The notes below the pieces were generated by a model, which saw only the letters and a program-made list of their open reading frames with translations, searched no databases and was not told the origin of the DNA. Positions 1 to 9,742 of a stretch of 64,000 nt of DNA are shown here, piece after piece. Numbering within the stretch: position 1 is the first letter of the stretch; the number at the start of each line of letters is the position of its first letter. The position numbers and the translations under genes were made by a program. This stretch comes from Thiocystis violacea (lineage in GTDB: Bacteria; Pseudomonadota; Gammaproteobacteria; Chromatiales; Chromatiaceae): positions 62,001 to 126,000 of the forward strand of contig NZ_NRRF01000006.1 of NCBI RefSeq assembly GCF_016583565.1. Reading direction: 5' to 3'.

Positions 1-1284
1 GAGATAGCCGACGGCGCCCGAATAGATGCCGCGCTTGACGGGCTCCAGCTCGTCGATGATCTCCATGGCGCGGATCTTGGGCGCGCCCGAGACGGTGCCC
101 GCCGGGAAGGTCGCGCGCAGGACGTCGATGGCGCTCATGCCCTCCTTGAGCTGGCCGACGACGTTGGAGACGATGTGCATGACGTGGGAGTAACGCTCGA
201 CGATCATGCGATCGGTCAAGCGCACGCTGCCGATCTCGGCGACGCGACCGGCATCGTTGCGACCCAGATCGATCAGCATCAGATGCTCGGCCAGCTCCTT
301 GGGGTCCGCCAGCAGCTCCGCCTCGAGCGCCTGGTCTTCTTCCTCGGTAGCGCCGCGCGGCCGTGTGCCCGCGATGGGTCGGACCGTGATGACCCCGTCT
401 TCCAGTCGGGTGAGGATCTCGGGTGAGGAGCCGACGATCTGGAAGTCGCCGAGATCCAGGAAGTACATATAGGGCGACGGATTGAGCCCACGCAGCGCGC
501 GATAGAGGTCGAGCGGCGGCGCCTGAAAGGGGATGGAGAGCCGTTGCGAGAGCACGACCTGCATGCAGTCGCCCTCCAGGATGTACGCCTTGATTCGCTC
601 GACGGCCGCCTTGAAGCCCGCCTCCGTGAAACCGGAGACGAAGTCCGCCTCCGTCACCTGGCGATCCGATCCACCGCTGCCGTTCGGCGTGCTCTGGCGC
701 ATGCGCGCGTTCAGCTCGGCGATGCGCGCCTCGCCCGCCTCCAGGGTATCGCCAGCGGTCGGATCCAGGTGCAGGATGATGTACATGCGCCCGCTGAGGT
801 TGTCGAAGACGACCACCTCATCGGACTCCATGAGCAGGATATCCGGCGTGCCCAGCTGATCGGGATTGGGGCAGGTGGCCAGCTTGGGTTCGATATAGCG
901 GATGGTGTCATAGCCGAAATAGCCGACCAGCCCGCCCGTGAAACGCGGCAGATCGCCGAGTTCGGCGACCCGGAAGCGGGCCTGATAGGCCTCGATCCAG
1001 GACAGCGGGTCCGGGCTCTCGACCTCCTCGATCAGGCGGCCGTCGCGCTCGACCCGAATCTGATCGCCGGTGATCTTGATGAGGGTGCGGCAGGGCAGAC
1101 CGATGATGGAATAGCGGCCCCACTTCTCGCCGCCCTGCACGGATTCAAAGAGATAGGAGTATGGCCCCTTCGCAAGCTTGAGATAGACACTGAGCGGCGT
1201 TTCGAGGTCCGCCAGCACCTCGCAGGCGATCGGAATGCGGTTGTGGCCCTGATCGGCCAGGGCACGAAAGGTCTTGGGGGTCAT
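1..1284 (-). CDS. trpE: Anthranilate synthase component I (3' end outside window)
   Basis: Converts chorismate plus glutamine-derived ammonia to anthranilate, the first committed step of tryptophan synthesis, working with TrpG. The visible 428 codons hold the N-terminal regulatory domain and most of the chorismate-binding domain, including [14 protein letters not shown] and [10 protein letters not shown]. Roughly 65 C-terminal residues are cut off by the left edge. The ATG at 1284 is preceded by GGAG at a good distance. It lies about 120 bp downstream of gph in the common proteobacterial order rpe-gph-trpE, so cotranscription is likely. I saw no obvious Trp-rich leader peptide in the gap, only a short GACGC/GCGTC hairpin at 1324-1337. 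Recognition rests on conserved motifs and synteny. Confidence 0.95.
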   Translation of the reverse strand, partial: MTPKTFRALADQGHNRIPIACEVLADLETPLSVYLKLAKGPYSYLFESVQGGEKWGRYSIIGLPCRTLIKITGDQIRVERDGRLIEEVESPDPLSWIEAYQARFRVAELGDLPRFTGGLVGYFGYDTIRYIEPKLATCPNPDQLGTPDILLMESDEVVVFDNLSGRMYIILHLDPTAGDTLEAGEARIAELNARMRQSTPNGSGGSDRQVTEADFVSGFTEAGFKAAVERIKAYILEGDCMQVVLSQRLSIPFQAPPLDLYRALRGLNPSPYMYFLDLGDFQIVGSSPEILTRLEDGVITVRPIAGTRPRGATEEEDQALEAELLADPKELAEHLMLIDLGRNDAGRVAEIGSVRLTDRMIVERYSHVMHIVSNVVGQLKEGMSAIDVLRATFPAGTVSGAPKIRAMEIIDELEPVKRGIYSGAVGYL

Positions 1285-1403
1285 GAGGATCTCCGGGCAG
1301 GAATCAGCAAAGGGGGTGGCCGAGACGCTTCAGCGTCGCCATCGCCGCCCTGTCATTGCGCGCATGGAATGCGTCTGCATCGTGCCCCGTCCTCGCCCCT
1401 CGC

Positions 1404-2108
1404 TCATGCCTGTGGCGCCAAGAGGCCCCGCAGCTCGGCCAGGGAATCGATCACCGCGTCCGGGTTGGAGTCGCGGATATCCTGGCCGTGATTGTAGCCG
1501 TAGCTGGTGCAGATGATCGCGAAGCCGGCGGCCCGCGCGGCGGACACGTCGCTGACCGAATCGCCGATCATGAGGGCATCCTCGGGCGCCGCGCCGAAAT
1601 GCCCGGCGGCATGCATCAAGGGCAGCGGATCCGGCTTCTTGCGCGGCAGGGTGTCGCCGCTCACCACGATCCCGAAATCGTCGGCGAGCCCCATGTGCTC
1701 CAGCAGGGGCTCCGTAAAACGCGCTGCCTTGTTGGTAATGCAGCCCAGCGCATAGCCGGCCGACTTCATGAAGTCGATCCCCTCCCGCACCCCGGGATAG
1801 AGGACCGAGCGGTTGTAGGTGTTGGCCGCGTAGAGCTCCAGGAAGACCGGATAGGCGCGCTGATAGAGCACCTCATCCGGCTCGCCGTCCAGCTGCCCGA
1901 TCAAGGCGCGCCGCACCAAACGCTCCACGCCATTGCCGACCCAGTCGCGCACAGCCGCCTCGCCGCGCAACGGCAGGCCCAGTCGCGCCATCATGGCATC
2001 GACGCAATAGGCGAGGTCGGGGACGCTGTCCACCAGCGTCCCATCCAGGTCACAGAGGATCATCTTTGGCCGAAACATTCGATACAGCTCCCGCTCTCGA
2101 TCCGACAC
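1404..2108 (-). CDS. gph: Phosphoglycolate phosphatase (HAD superfamily)
   Basis: Dephosphorylates 2-phosphoglycolate, which matters in a Calvin-cycle organism because RuBisCO oxygenation makes it; it also salvages DNA-repair phosphoglycolate. The HAD nucleophile motif DLDGT lies near the N-terminus, with motif II (CITNKA) and motif III (KPDPLP, then GDSVSD) following in order. The listed start is a GTG immediately after the rpe stop. An ATG at 2078, ten codons in and preceded by GGAG, gives a product starting MFRPKM and is equally plausible. It is translationally coupled to rpe. Length (224-234 residues) is typical of the family. Confidence 0.93.
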   Translation of the reverse strand: MSDRERELYRMFRPKMILCDLDGTLVDSVPDLAYCVDAMMARLGLPLRGEAAVRDWVGNGVERLVRRALIGQLDGEPDEVLYQRAYPVFLELYAANTYNRSVLYPGVREGIDFMKSAGYALGCITNKAARFTEPLLEHMGLADDFGIVVSGDTLPRKKPDPLPLMHAAGHFGAAPEDALMIGDSVSDVSAARAAGFAIICTSYGYNHGQDIRDSNPDAVIDSLAELRGLLAPQA

Positions 2109-2801
2109 TCAGCGACCGACGCGGCCGAGCGCCGCGCGCATCTGCGCGATGATGCTGTCGTAGCGGTTGGGATCCGTGTCCTTGCCCTTGCCGAAGATGC
2201 CGGAGCCCGACACGAAGGTATCCGCGCCCGCGGCCTTGATCTCGGCGATGTTGTCCACCTTCACACCACCGTCGACCTCCAGGCGGATGTCGAGCCCCGA
2301 GTCGTCGATGATCTCGCGCACCTCGCGCAGCTTGTCGAGCGCCGAGGGGATGAAACTCTGGCCGCCAAAGCCCGGATTCACCGACATCAGCAGGATCATG
2401 TCGACCTTCTCCAAGACATAGTCCAGATAGCTCAGGGGCGTGGCGGGATTGAAGACCAGGCCGGCCTTGCAACCCTCGCCGCGGATGAGCTGCAGGGTGC
2501 GGTCGACGTGCTCGCTCGCCTCCGGGTGGAAGGTGATGTAGGTCGCGCCGGCGGCGGCGAAGTCGGGAATGATGCGGTCCACCGGCTTGACCATGAGGTG
2601 CACGTCGATGGGCGCGGTCACGCCATGCTTGCGCAGCGCCTCGCACACCAGCGGCCCGATGGTGAGATTGGGCACATAGTGGTTGTCCATGACATCGAAA
2701 TGGACAATGTCGGCGCCGGCGGCGAGCACGCTGTCCACCTCCTGCCCGAGCTTGGCGAAATCAGCCGACAAAATCGAAGGTGCAATGAGATCAACCGCCA
2801 T
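2109..2801 (-). CDS. rpe: Ribulose-phosphate 3-epimerase
   Basis: Interconverts ribulose 5-phosphate and xylulose 5-phosphate in the pentose phosphate and Calvin cycles. The 230-residue TIM barrel begins [15 protein letters not shown] and shows the metal and phosphate motifs [28 protein letters not shown] and EVDGGV. The ATG at 2801 has a GGAGG sequence just upstream; a TTG six codons earlier in the same frame is less likely. It is the first gene of the rpe-gph-trpE cluster, with the gph GTG start abutting its TGA stop. Confidence 0.95.
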   Translation of the reverse strand: MAVDLIAPSILSADFAKLGQEVDSVLAAGADIVHFDVMDNHYVPNLTIGPLVCEALRKHGVTAPIDVHLMVKPVDRIIPDFAAAGATYITFHPEASEHVDRTLQLIRGEGCKAGLVFNPATPLSYLDYVLEKVDMILLMSVNPGFGGQSFIPSALDKLREVREIIDDSGLDIRLEVDGGVKVDNIAEIKAAGADTFVSGSGIFGKGKDTDPNRYDSIIAQMRAALGRVGR

Positions 2802-2997
2802 GAGTCGTGTCCTCCGCAAGCCTCGGTGCCGCGCGGGAGCCGGGGCTAGTCAGGGTTTGGTTTTAGGTGTGGGGCAGGCCAAAGCCCGCAACTCTAACCC
2901 ATGCGAGGGAGATTTTCACTCCACGGCGAACCCGGCAGTCGCAGAGCGGGCTCCAACGCCTCGACCAGCCTCAGCCGCGGAGAACTGGGCTCGCGCC

Positions 2998-3663
2998 TCA
3001 CTTGCCCTTCAGGTACTGCTCGTCGCTGAAGGAGTAGACCCACCGCGGCTTGAAGACGACCAGCACGACCAGCACCCAGCCGTTGAGAAAGGCCTCGGGC
3101 ATGAACATGAGCGGAAAGAAGGGGATGACCGTCTCACCCATGTCCGCATAGCTGTAGGCCCCGCTCAGAACCAACGAACCGATCGCACAGTAGGCGGAGA
3201 GCGCCGCCACCAGCCCCGCGGTCACGAAGCCGTTGATGAGGACGTAGACGAAGAACTGCTTGGGCAGATACCAGCGGATCAGAATCAGCGCCACCTGCGT
3301 CAGGGTGATGGGCATCATGCCGGCGAGGAGCGCGTTCACCGCGAAGCCCTCCCAACTGCCGCCACCGTTCAGCGTGACCCCAACGAGCGCCAACGCGGCC
3401 GCGATGACGGCCAGGGACCAGCCGAACATGAGGGTGATCGCCGTGACCCCCAGGAGGTGATACGACAGGCCGGGCTGCACTTGGGTATCCAGGTGCCACA
3501 GCAGGAGCACCACCACCGTGGCGCCGAGGAAGACATGAGACTGCTCCTGATCCTTGAGCTTGCGCCAGGGCGCCAACCGCAGTGCCAGCGACAACCCCAG
3601 CACGAAGAGGACGCCCATCGCCCAGAGCAGACTGGGCGAGAGCAAATTGGCATCGACCGTCAT
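2998..3663 (-). CDS. CbiM-like energy-coupling-factor transporter permease
   Basis: A 221-residue integral membrane protein with about seven hydrophobic segments. It resembles the CbiM family, the substrate-capturing subunit of cobalt/nickel ECF transporters. The ATG at 3663 has GAGGT upstream. Family-like features are the HLLGVTAITLMFGW stretch and small-residue-rich helices. The usual N-terminal metal-binding start of CbiM (Met-His-Ile/Met-x-x-Gly) is absent, because this protein begins MTVDANLL. No CbiQ or CbiO ATPase gene adjoins, so it may be an orphan with a different role. Substrate is unknown. Confidence 0.7.
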   Translation of the reverse strand: MTVDANLLSPSLLWAMGVLFVLGLSLALRLAPWRKLKDQEQSHVFLGATVVVLLLWHLDTQVQPGLSYHLLGVTAITLMFGWSLAVIAAALALVGVTLNGGGSWEGFAVNALLAGMMPITLTQVALILIRWYLPKQFFVYVLINGFVTAGLVAALSAYCAIGSLVLSGAYSYADMGETVIPFFPLMFMPEAFLNGWVLVVLVVFKPRWVYSFSDEQYLKGK

Positions 3664-3881
3664 CTGAGACCTCGCATGAACCACGCCCCTCTCACGACCA
3701 GGCCGCAGTGGGTAGAATTGGGGCAACGCGCACCCAAGCTCAACGGAGCCGCCCGCGCCATTTCGGCCTCGGCCCAAGGACGGGGCTGCGCGGACTTCCC
3801 GGCCAGCGGGCGCGGGCATCCGAAACCGCAAGACCGCGGGCGGGGCAATCAGCCGGCGAACCCGCAGGATGGAGAACCAAC

Positions 3882-4922
3882 ATGCATTACAGAAGGCTCG
3901 GCCGCTCCGACATCCAAGTCAGCGCACTCGGCCTCGGCACCATGACCTTCGGCGAGCAGAATACCGAGTCGGACGCCCACGCCCAGCTGGATCGCGCGCG
4001 CGAGGCAGGCATCAACTTCATCGACACGGCCGAGATGTATCCGGTTCCGCCGTGTGCGCAGACCCAGGGCTTGACCGAGACCTATATCGGCACCTGGCTC
4101 AAGGCCCGTGGATGCCGCGACCAGGTGGTGCTGGCGACTAAGGTCGCCGGCCCTGGAGATTGGCTGCCCCACATCCGCGGCGTCGAGGCACGGCTCGACC
4201 GGCGCAATATCGAGGCCGCCCTGGACGACAGTCTGCGGCGCTTACAAACGGAGTGGATCGACCTCTATCAACTCCATTGGCCGGACCGCGAGACCAACTT
4301 CTTCGGCAAACTCGGCTTCACGTCCAGCGATGCGGATGACAGCGTCCCCCTACTCGAAACGCTGCGGGTCCTGGACGACCTGGTCAAGGCGGGCAAGATC
4401 CGCCAGATCGGCGTCTCCAACGAGACCCCCTGGGGACTGATGCGCTTCCTGGCGCTTGCCGAGACCCAGGGCCTGGCGCGCATGGCCAGCATCCAGAATC
4501 CCTACAACCTGCTCAACCGCAGCTTCGAGATCGGGCTCGCGGAGGTCGCCATCCGGGAAGCCTGCGGGCTCTTGGCCTACTCGCCCCTGGCGTTTGGTGT
4601 CCTCTCCGGGAAATACCTGAACGGCCAGCGACCGGCCGGCGCGCGCGTCACGCGCTTTGAACGCTTCAGCCGCTACTCGAATCCGCAGGCCGAGCGCGCG
4701 ACCGCCGACTACGTCGCACTGGCCAGGCGCCACGACCTGGATCCCGCGCAGATGGCGCTCGCCTGGGTGACGAGCCGCCCCTTCACGACCTCCAACATCA
4801 TCGGGGCCACCACCCTGGCGCAGCTGGACGCCAACCTCGCCAGCATCGACCTCACCCTGGACGAGGCCGTGCTCGCCGAGATCGAGGCGATTCACACCAG
4901 ACAGCCCAACCCGGCGCCTTGA
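3882..4922 (+). CDS. Aldo/keto reductase, Tas-like
   Basis: An NADP(H)-dependent oxidoreductase of the aldo/keto reductase superfamily, 346 residues, the same length as E. coli Tas as I recall it. The barrel shows the catalytic Asp and Tyr in FIDTAEMYPVPP, the Lys in LATKV and the His in YQLHWPD. The cofactor-binding C-terminal region includes YSPLAFGVLSGKY and IIGATTLAQL. The ATG at 3882 follows a GGAG-type ribosome site. It is transcribed away from the CbiM-like gene and converges on the PfkB gene. The physiological substrate cannot be read from sequence. Confidence 0.9.
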   Translation: MHYRRLGRSDIQVSALGLGTMTFGEQNTESDAHAQLDRAREAGINFIDTAEMYPVPPCAQTQGLTETYIGTWLKARGCRDQVVLATKVAGPGDWLPHIRGVEARLDRRNIEAALDDSLRRLQTEWIDLYQLHWPDRETNFFGKLGFTSSDADDSVPLLETLRVLDDLVKAGKIRQIGVSNETPWGLMRFLALAETQGLARMASIQNPYNLLNRSFEIGLAEVAIREACGLLAYSPLAFGVLSGKYLNGQRPAGARVTRFERFSRYSNPQAERATADYVALARRHDLDPAQMALAWVTSRPFTTSNIIGATTLAQLDANLASIDLTLDEAVLAEIEAIHTRQPNPAP

Positions 4923-4946
4923 GAGACCGCCGCGTCGGACAGGCGC

Positions 4947-5885
4947 CTAGAGCACGGCAGCGGCGGACGCCGCTGCAATCAGCCCATCGATTCCGCGGCG
5001 TCCGCACTTGAAGCCCGCCAGGCGAACCGCGCGAGCAATCGCCTCGCCGTGCGACAAACCCCGCGCCAGCCCGTCGATGACACCGGCATTGAGGCAATCG
5101 CCCGCCCCCAGGGTGTCGATGACCCGAGCCGGCGGATGCGCCGGCGCATGCTGGACAGTGCCGCCCCGCACCAGGTAATACGCCCCCTCGGCGCCCCAAC
5201 CGAGGACACAGAGACCCGCATCCGTCCGTGCATAGAGGTGCGCCAGAAAGGCCCCGGGGCGTGCGAAGCCGCTCGCCTCCGCGAAGGACCGGCCGGCCAG
5301 AATGAGGTGAGGCCCCTCGAAGAGCGCCTCGATCCCAGGGCGCGGCTTCTCCAGCTCGATGGACACGACAGCCCCTGGGCACCCGCACCGCGCGCTGGCG
5401 ATCATCCGCGCCGTCTCCGTCGGATGGCGGCCCTCGAAATGGATCCACTGGATCCCGGCCAGGGGAAAACGCTCGAACGCAGCCGCATCCAGCTCGGGGA
5501 GATCACGGAAATGCACGATGGTGCGACTTCCGGTCGCGCGACTGAGGGCGATGTAGGAGGTCGGCGTGGTCCCGCCCGGGACGCGAATCGCACCCGCGGC
5601 ATCGACGCCATGGCGAGCGAGATCCTCCAGGATGTGGCGACTGCCGGCATCCTCGGCCAGGGTCCCGAGCCAGGCGCATCGATGCCCGAGCTGCGCCAGC
5701 ACGGCCAGGCTGTTGGTCACATTGCCGCCACGGACCCGGCGCTGAGCCAATGCACGCACCTCGGCGTCTTCAGCGGGGTAGGAATCGACCTCGTTGATCA
5801 GGTCTAGGGTTGCAATGCCGACGCCGAGGATTCGGCTGACTGCGGAGTGACGAAAGTCGGGCGGGAGATCAGGAATCCCGAGCAA
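4947..5885 (-). CDS. PfkB-family carbohydrate kinase
   Basis: A ribokinase-fold sugar kinase of about 310 residues, closest in pattern to ketohexokinase/ribokinase-like members. It shows an N-terminal GGN substrate motif (RRVRGGNVTNSL) and the C-terminal anion-hole and catalytic motif DTLGAGDCLNAG. The start is unclear because no ATG fits. The listed TTG at 5885 overlaps the upstream gene by 17 bp, and a GTG at 5975 would overlap it by about 107 bp. Homology begins near VSRILGVGIATLD. Tight overlap with the sulfatase-modifying-factor-like gene suggests translational coupling. The substrate is not predictable. Confidence 0.85.
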   Translation of the reverse strand: MLGIPDLPPDFRHSAVSRILGVGIATLDLINEVDSYPAEDAEVRALAQRRVRGGNVTNSLAVLAQLGHRCAWLGTLAEDAGSRHILEDLARHGVDAAGAIRVPGGTTPTSYIALSRATGSRTIVHFRDLPELDAAAFERFPLAGIQWIHFEGRHPTETARMIASARCGCPGAVVSIELEKPRPGIEALFEGPHLILAGRSFAEASGFARPGAFLAHLYARTDAGLCVLGWGAEGAYYLVRGGTVQHAPAHPPARVIDTLGAGDCLNAGVIDGLARGLSHGEAIARAVRLAGFKCGRRGIDGLIAAASAAAVL

Positions 5886-7296
5886 CCCGGAATCCCAGCA
5901 TGTTGAGCTCGGTCTCGGGCACGAAGCGGGCGCGGACGTAGGAGCGCATGGAGGAGGATGGTTTGTTGAAGGCACCGCCGCGCGCGACGCGCGTCATGCA
6001 GTCGCCGTCGAGTCGGGCCGAGCCATCGCTCGGGGCACCCTGATAGCTGGCCGTGTAGCAATCGGCGACCCATTCCATGGCATTGCCGGCCGTATCGTAG
6101 AGGCCGTAGGGATTGGCGGGAAAGCTCTTGACCGGCGCGGTCGAGCGGTTGTCCCACTGGGTACCGCAGTCGAAGCAGGCGGCTCGATCCGGTTCCAACT
6201 CATAGCCCCACCAGAACGAGCTCTGCGTGCCAGCGCGGGCGGCGAGCTCCCATTCCGCCTCGCTCGGCAGCCGATAACGACGGTCGGTCTGCTCCGAGAG
6301 CCAGCGGGTGTAGGCCCGCGCATCCTCCCAGGTCACGCCGATGACGGGGCGCGAGCCCCGCCCCCAGCCATAATCCTCCGGCGGTGAGCGGCCGGTCGCG
6401 CGCGCGAATCTGTCGTACTCCTGAAAGGTGACCTCATGGACACCAATCATGAAGGGGCGCAGGCTGACACGGTGGGCCGGACTGAAGTCCTGACCCGAGA
6501 GGCTGTTGTACCCCATCTCGAAGACACCACCCTCGAGCACCACCATGGCGGGGCCGGGGCCGCCGCTGCGCAGCCGGTCTTGATAGATGCGCGGCGGCGC
6601 GCTGGCGGCGCGATCGGGGGCCAGCGCGGGTGCCTCCTCGGTCGGCTCCCCAGCCGGCTCCGCGGAGACGATCGCGTCGAGAGGCTCGCTCGGCAGCAGC
6701 TCGGCCCTCGGGGTCAGCCCAGGCAAGGACAGGCCGATGCGGTCCCACATGGAATAGATGAGCGTCACCGTTGCCAGTGAAAGCAGGACGAAGAGCACAA
6801 CGGCCCCCGCGACCAACAGGTGGGGCGGGATCTTGGGCTTCTCCCGGATGATGACGGGCTCGGGCGGCTGGACGGGCGGAGCCTCCCGCGCGCGTTTCGC
6901 CTCGACCAGCTCCTGGCGCAACCGATCGACTTCCGAATGCGCCGCCTTGAGGGATTTCTCCTTGCGCTCGATCTCCTGCTTGAGGCTGTCGTAGGCGATA
7001 TTCTGGTCTTCGAGTTCGTCTTCCAGCCGGCGGCATTCTTCCGTGATGTGATCGAGCGCCTGCTCCTTGGCCTCCAGGGTCTGCTGCAGCATGGTCATCT
7101 CCTGCTGCAGCGCCAGCCGCTCGGTGGCCGACGCGACCGAGCTGTCGGGCGCGAAGTCCCGCTCGGCCAACCTGGTGCTCAGGCGCATGACCTCTTCTTC
7201 CGCCTCCCTGCGCATCTGCTCCAGCGTCTTGCGCAAGGACTCGGACTCGTCGTCGTAATGTGTTTGCGAGTCGATTTGTTCGGCCATCTTAGGCAT
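5869..7296 (-). CDS. Membrane-anchored protein with C-terminal FGE-sulfatase (SUMF1-like) domain
   Basis: About 475 residues in three parts. An N-terminal charged coiled coil (about residues 15-140) precedes a Pro-rich linker and one transmembrane helix (about 158-185). A C-terminal formylglycine-generating-enzyme-like domain (about 250-475) has GGVFEMGYNS, RLPSEAEWELAARAG, YGLYDTAGNAMEWVADC and RGGAF...GFRVAR. The Cys residues expected in the active site of true FGEs after the RGG motif are not present, so formylglycine formation is doubtful. A structural or ligand-binding use of the fold is more likely. ATGs at 7296 and 7287 and a GTG at 7299 are all possible starts. It is probably coupled to the PfkB kinase. 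Confidence 0.85.
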   Translation of the reverse strand: MPKMAEQIDSQTHYDDESESLRKTLEQMRREAEEEVMRLSTRLAERDFAPDSSVASATERLALQQEMTMLQQTLEAKEQALDHITEECRRLEDELEDQNIAYDSLKQEIERKEKSLKAAHSEVDRLRQELVEAKRAREAPPVQPPEPVIIREKPKIPPHLLVAGAVVLFVLLSLATVTLIYSMWDRIGLSLPGLTPRAELLPSEPLDAIVSAEPAGEPTEEAPALAPDRAASAPPRIYQDRLRSGGPGPAMVVLEGGVFEMGYNSLSGQDFSPAHRVSLRPFMIGVHEVTFQEYDRFARATGRSPPEDYGWGRGSRPVIGVTWEDARAYTRWLSEQTDRRYRLPSEAEWELAARAGTQSSFWWGYELEPDRAACFDCGTQWDNRSTAPVKSFPANPYGLYDTAGNAMEWVADCYTASYQGAPSDGSARLDGDCMTRVARGGAFNKPSSSMRSYVRARFVPETELNMLGFRVARDS

Positions 7297-7750
7297 CACC
7301 GATGGTGGTCGCTCGGCACAGTCTTTGCCGGCACGGATGTTCTACACGGATTCGATCGGCTGCACCGAGACCTCTTCCGCAGACGCTGATGGCATCCGGT
7401 GCATTTTTGAAGCACGATTTTCGCCTCACCGCAGTCCAATCGGGCAAAAGAGCGGCATGGCAGGCCATTTTCCGCCCTCGCGCACCAGGGCGCCAAGACC
7501 AATCGTTCGGAAGGGGGTGAAGCCGCTCGCATGACACCCATCCCTGGCGACGCGCCGAGCGGCTACTTAAACACGCCATGCCGACGCCGTCCACCGGGTT
7601 GCAGCGACTCGACGACTCGATGAATCGAGCGGTCAGCGCGCCGGGCACGGTCTTTGGGACGTCACCCTTTCAGACTAGAGTTCACATTCAGCGACAGTTC
7701 GCATTCAGGCTAAAGTTCGCAACCAGCCGTTTCCAGGAGCCTCTAACGAG
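7297..7750. other. Divergent intergenic region
   Basis: 454 bp between the divergent SUMF1-like and DUF3422 genes. I see no convincing gene. The only structure noted is a direct-repeat group just before the DUF3422 gene. Promoters for both genes should lie here, but I could not assign a confident -35/-10 pair. Confidence 0.5.
7679..7724. repeat. Three degenerate direct repeats, period 17-18 bp
   Basis: AGTTCACATTCAG (7679-7691), AGTTCGCATTCAG (7696-7708) and AGTTCGCAACC (7714-7724) are spaced 17 and 18 bp apart, ending 26 bp before the DUF3422 start codon. They could be a regulator-binding array or a slippage-derived tandem duplication. Nothing else identifies them. Confidence 0.6.
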
Positions 7751-9055
7751 ATGCCAGTGCCATTCAAGGAACACCCCCTACGCCATCAGGCCGTTGCAGA
7801 GCTGCACGCGCGCACCTATGAGCCACTGTGCGCGCCCGAGCGGATCTCCCACATCACCGCCGTCTCCGGGGAGCGCGGCAGCGGCCGCAACCTGCAACAC
7901 TTGCGACTGCTGCTCGAGCATTTTGGGCTGCCCGCCCCGGAGAAGGTCGACCAACACTACCGGGCGGAACTCGGCGACATCCGCCTGCTGTGGGAGCGCC
8001 ACACGGAGTTCGTCACCTATACCTTCAGCAAGCACGGGCGCTTCGTCCACCCCTTCGCCTACCCCGTGTTGCGCGAGCTGCCGGAGGAGTGGCTCGCCAG
8101 TCTGCCAGGCGAGGTCGTCTCCGCGGTCTCGCTCGCGCTCGAACCGCGGGACACACCCGAACGCTCGCCGGAAGAACTCAGCGAACTCTTCGCCGGCCAC
8201 GTCGTCATCGGCTCCGAGGTGGTGGGTGGCGCCGCGCGCGCCTGGTCGGATCTGCGCATCCACAGCGACGGTTTCTCGCGCATCCTGTTGCGCGATCAGG
8301 GGCTGGCGAACAATCAGGCCGGCCGCCTGGCCAAGCGCGTCCTGGAGGTCAACTCCTACCGCGCCATGGCCCTGCTGGGCCTGCCCCCCGCGCGCGAGGC
8401 CAATCGCATCCTGAGCAAGGCGGACAGCCGTCTGGTTGTGGTCGCGACCACGATGTCCAGCGAGGAGCGCGCCGAATCCGACGCGGAGAAGGCGCTCCTT
8501 GCCGAGCTGACCGCACTCGCCGCCGAGATCGAGACGGTCGCCGCGCGCACCAGCTACCGCTTCGAGGCATCCAAGGCCTACTACGGCGTCGTCGTGCAAC
8601 GACTCGATCAGCTGCGCCAGCGTCGCATCGAGGGGCTGCAGACCTTCACCGAATTCCTCGACGCGCGACTGGCCCCGGCGATCGCCACCTGTGATTCGAC
8701 CTCGCATCGTCAGCGCGACCTCGCCGAGCGCGCGGCGCGTCTGACCAGCCTGCTGCGGGCCAGGGTCGAGGTCGAGCTGCAGCGACAGAATCGCGGGTTG
8801 CTGGAGTCGATGAACCAGCGCGCCAAGATTCAGCTCAGACTGCAGGAGACGGTCGAGGGCCTCTCCGTCATCGCCATCGGCTACTACGGTGTCGGTCTCA
8901 TCGGCTACTTGCTGAAGGGGCTCGAGGCACACGGTATCCCGATCGACGCCAGCTATGGCACGGGATTGGCCGCGCCGCTCGTGGTCGGTATCGCCTGGCT
9001 CGGCATCCGGCGCATGAAGGCACGCCTGCTAAAGTCGGAGGGCGTCAAGGAATAA
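7751..9055 (+). CDS. DUF3422 family membrane-anchored protein
   Basis: A 434-residue protein of the DUF3422 family, conserved in proteobacteria and without an assigned function. The first two thirds are soluble, with conserved blocks such as PLRHQAVAELHARTYEPL, HTEFVTYTFS and IHSDGFSR. A long helical, coiled-coil-like region follows. The C-terminus has two hydrophobic helices (about 375-425) with GYYGVGLIGYLLKG, resembling a CorA-like membrane end. An AGGAG-like site precedes the ATG. It converges on the first retropepsin gene with an 11-bp overlap of coding ends. Confidence 0.85.
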   Translation: MPVPFKEHPLRHQAVAELHARTYEPLCAPERISHITAVSGERGSGRNLQHLRLLLEHFGLPAPEKVDQHYRAELGDIRLLWERHTEFVTYTFSKHGRFVHPFAYPVLRELPEEWLASLPGEVVSAVSLALEPRDTPERSPEELSELFAGHVVIGSEVVGGAARAWSDLRIHSDGFSRILLRDQGLANNQAGRLAKRVLEVNSYRAMALLGLPPAREANRILSKADSRLVVVATTMSSEERAESDAEKALLAELTALAAEIETVAARTSYRFEASKAYYGVVVQRLDQLRQRRIEGLQTFTEFLDARLAPAIATCDSTSHRQRDLAERAARLTSLLRARVEVELQRQNRGLLESMNQRAKIQLRLQETVEGLSVIAIGYYGVGLIGYLLKGLEAHGIPIDASYGTGLAAPLVVGIAWLGIRRMKARLLKSEGVKE

Positions 9056-9551
9056 CCAGCGGGCGCAGGGTCAGTTCGCCGGCGGCCAGGACGACCTCCA
9101 TGTACTTGAGATAGGACATGCCGAGCAGAACCTGATCGCCGTGCATGTTCGGCAGCACCGTGGCCTTGACCTGCCTCGCCTCGAGACCGCCCACGTCCAC
9201 GCTATCCAGCCACGCCGACCAGCTCTGGACGTTGCCGTTACCGGTCTTGCTGACGCCGCCGGGGTTCAGGCGCAGCGCGAGCTTCTGCGCCACGCGATAG
9301 GGCATGGCGACGTCGGCGGAACCGGTATCCACCAGGAATTCCACCGCCTCGCCATTGATGCGGCCCGTCGTCACATACTGACTGACCTGGTTCTGCTTGA
9401 GGACGACCTGCGGAATGCCCGCGTCCCCAAGATAGGCGACGGGATGGGGGTTGGGATTGCCGCGCGTGCCCGTCTGGCTCAAGAGGACGGCGACGGCCAC
9501 GCCGCATGTGGATAGAAGGATCAACCCGCGATACTGTCTCAGCCAAGACAT
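9045..9551 (-). CDS. Retropepsin-like aspartic protease, membrane anchored (copy 1)
   Basis: A 168-residue clan AA aspartic protease of the single-lobe, retropepsin-like bacterial type (TIGR02281-like). One N-terminal transmembrane anchor (residues about 8-24) places the catalytic domain in the periplasm. The catalytic signature is DTGSADVAMP at about residues 75-84, and the flap and C-terminal region includes VLLGMSYLKYM. The ATG at 9551 was chosen because the membrane anchor follows at once. Such proteins act as dimers. The substrate is unknown. The next gene upstream is a paralogue on the same strand. Confidence 0.88.
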   Translation of the reverse strand: MSWLRQYRGLILLSTCGVAVAVLLSQTGTRGNPNPHPVAYLGDAGIPQVVLKQNQVSQYVTTGRINGEAVEFLVDTGSADVAMPYRVAQKLALRLNPGGVSKTGNGNVQSWSAWLDSVDVGGLEARQVKATVLPNMHGDQVLLGMSYLKYMEVVLAAGELTLRPLVIP

Positions 9552-9742
9552 CTTCAATCCTCGATCTCTGGTTCTTCCCGCGCAGAGCATGACCGAGCCA
9601 CGACGACCAGAAAGCAGCGAATACCGCGATGGTTGGAGGCACGCTCGCCGCCCTCAGGACAGGGGGTCAGGATCTGCGATGACGACCGAAGGTTACCCGG
9701 AAACCCCACGACTGACGAGGTCATGGACCTGGCCAAGGGCCA

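Noticed and set aside
1356-2849. Open frame of 497 codons on the plus strand
   Set aside because: Antisense to gph and rpe, which have clear motifs; composition (His/Asp/Arg-rich) is typical of a shadow frame.
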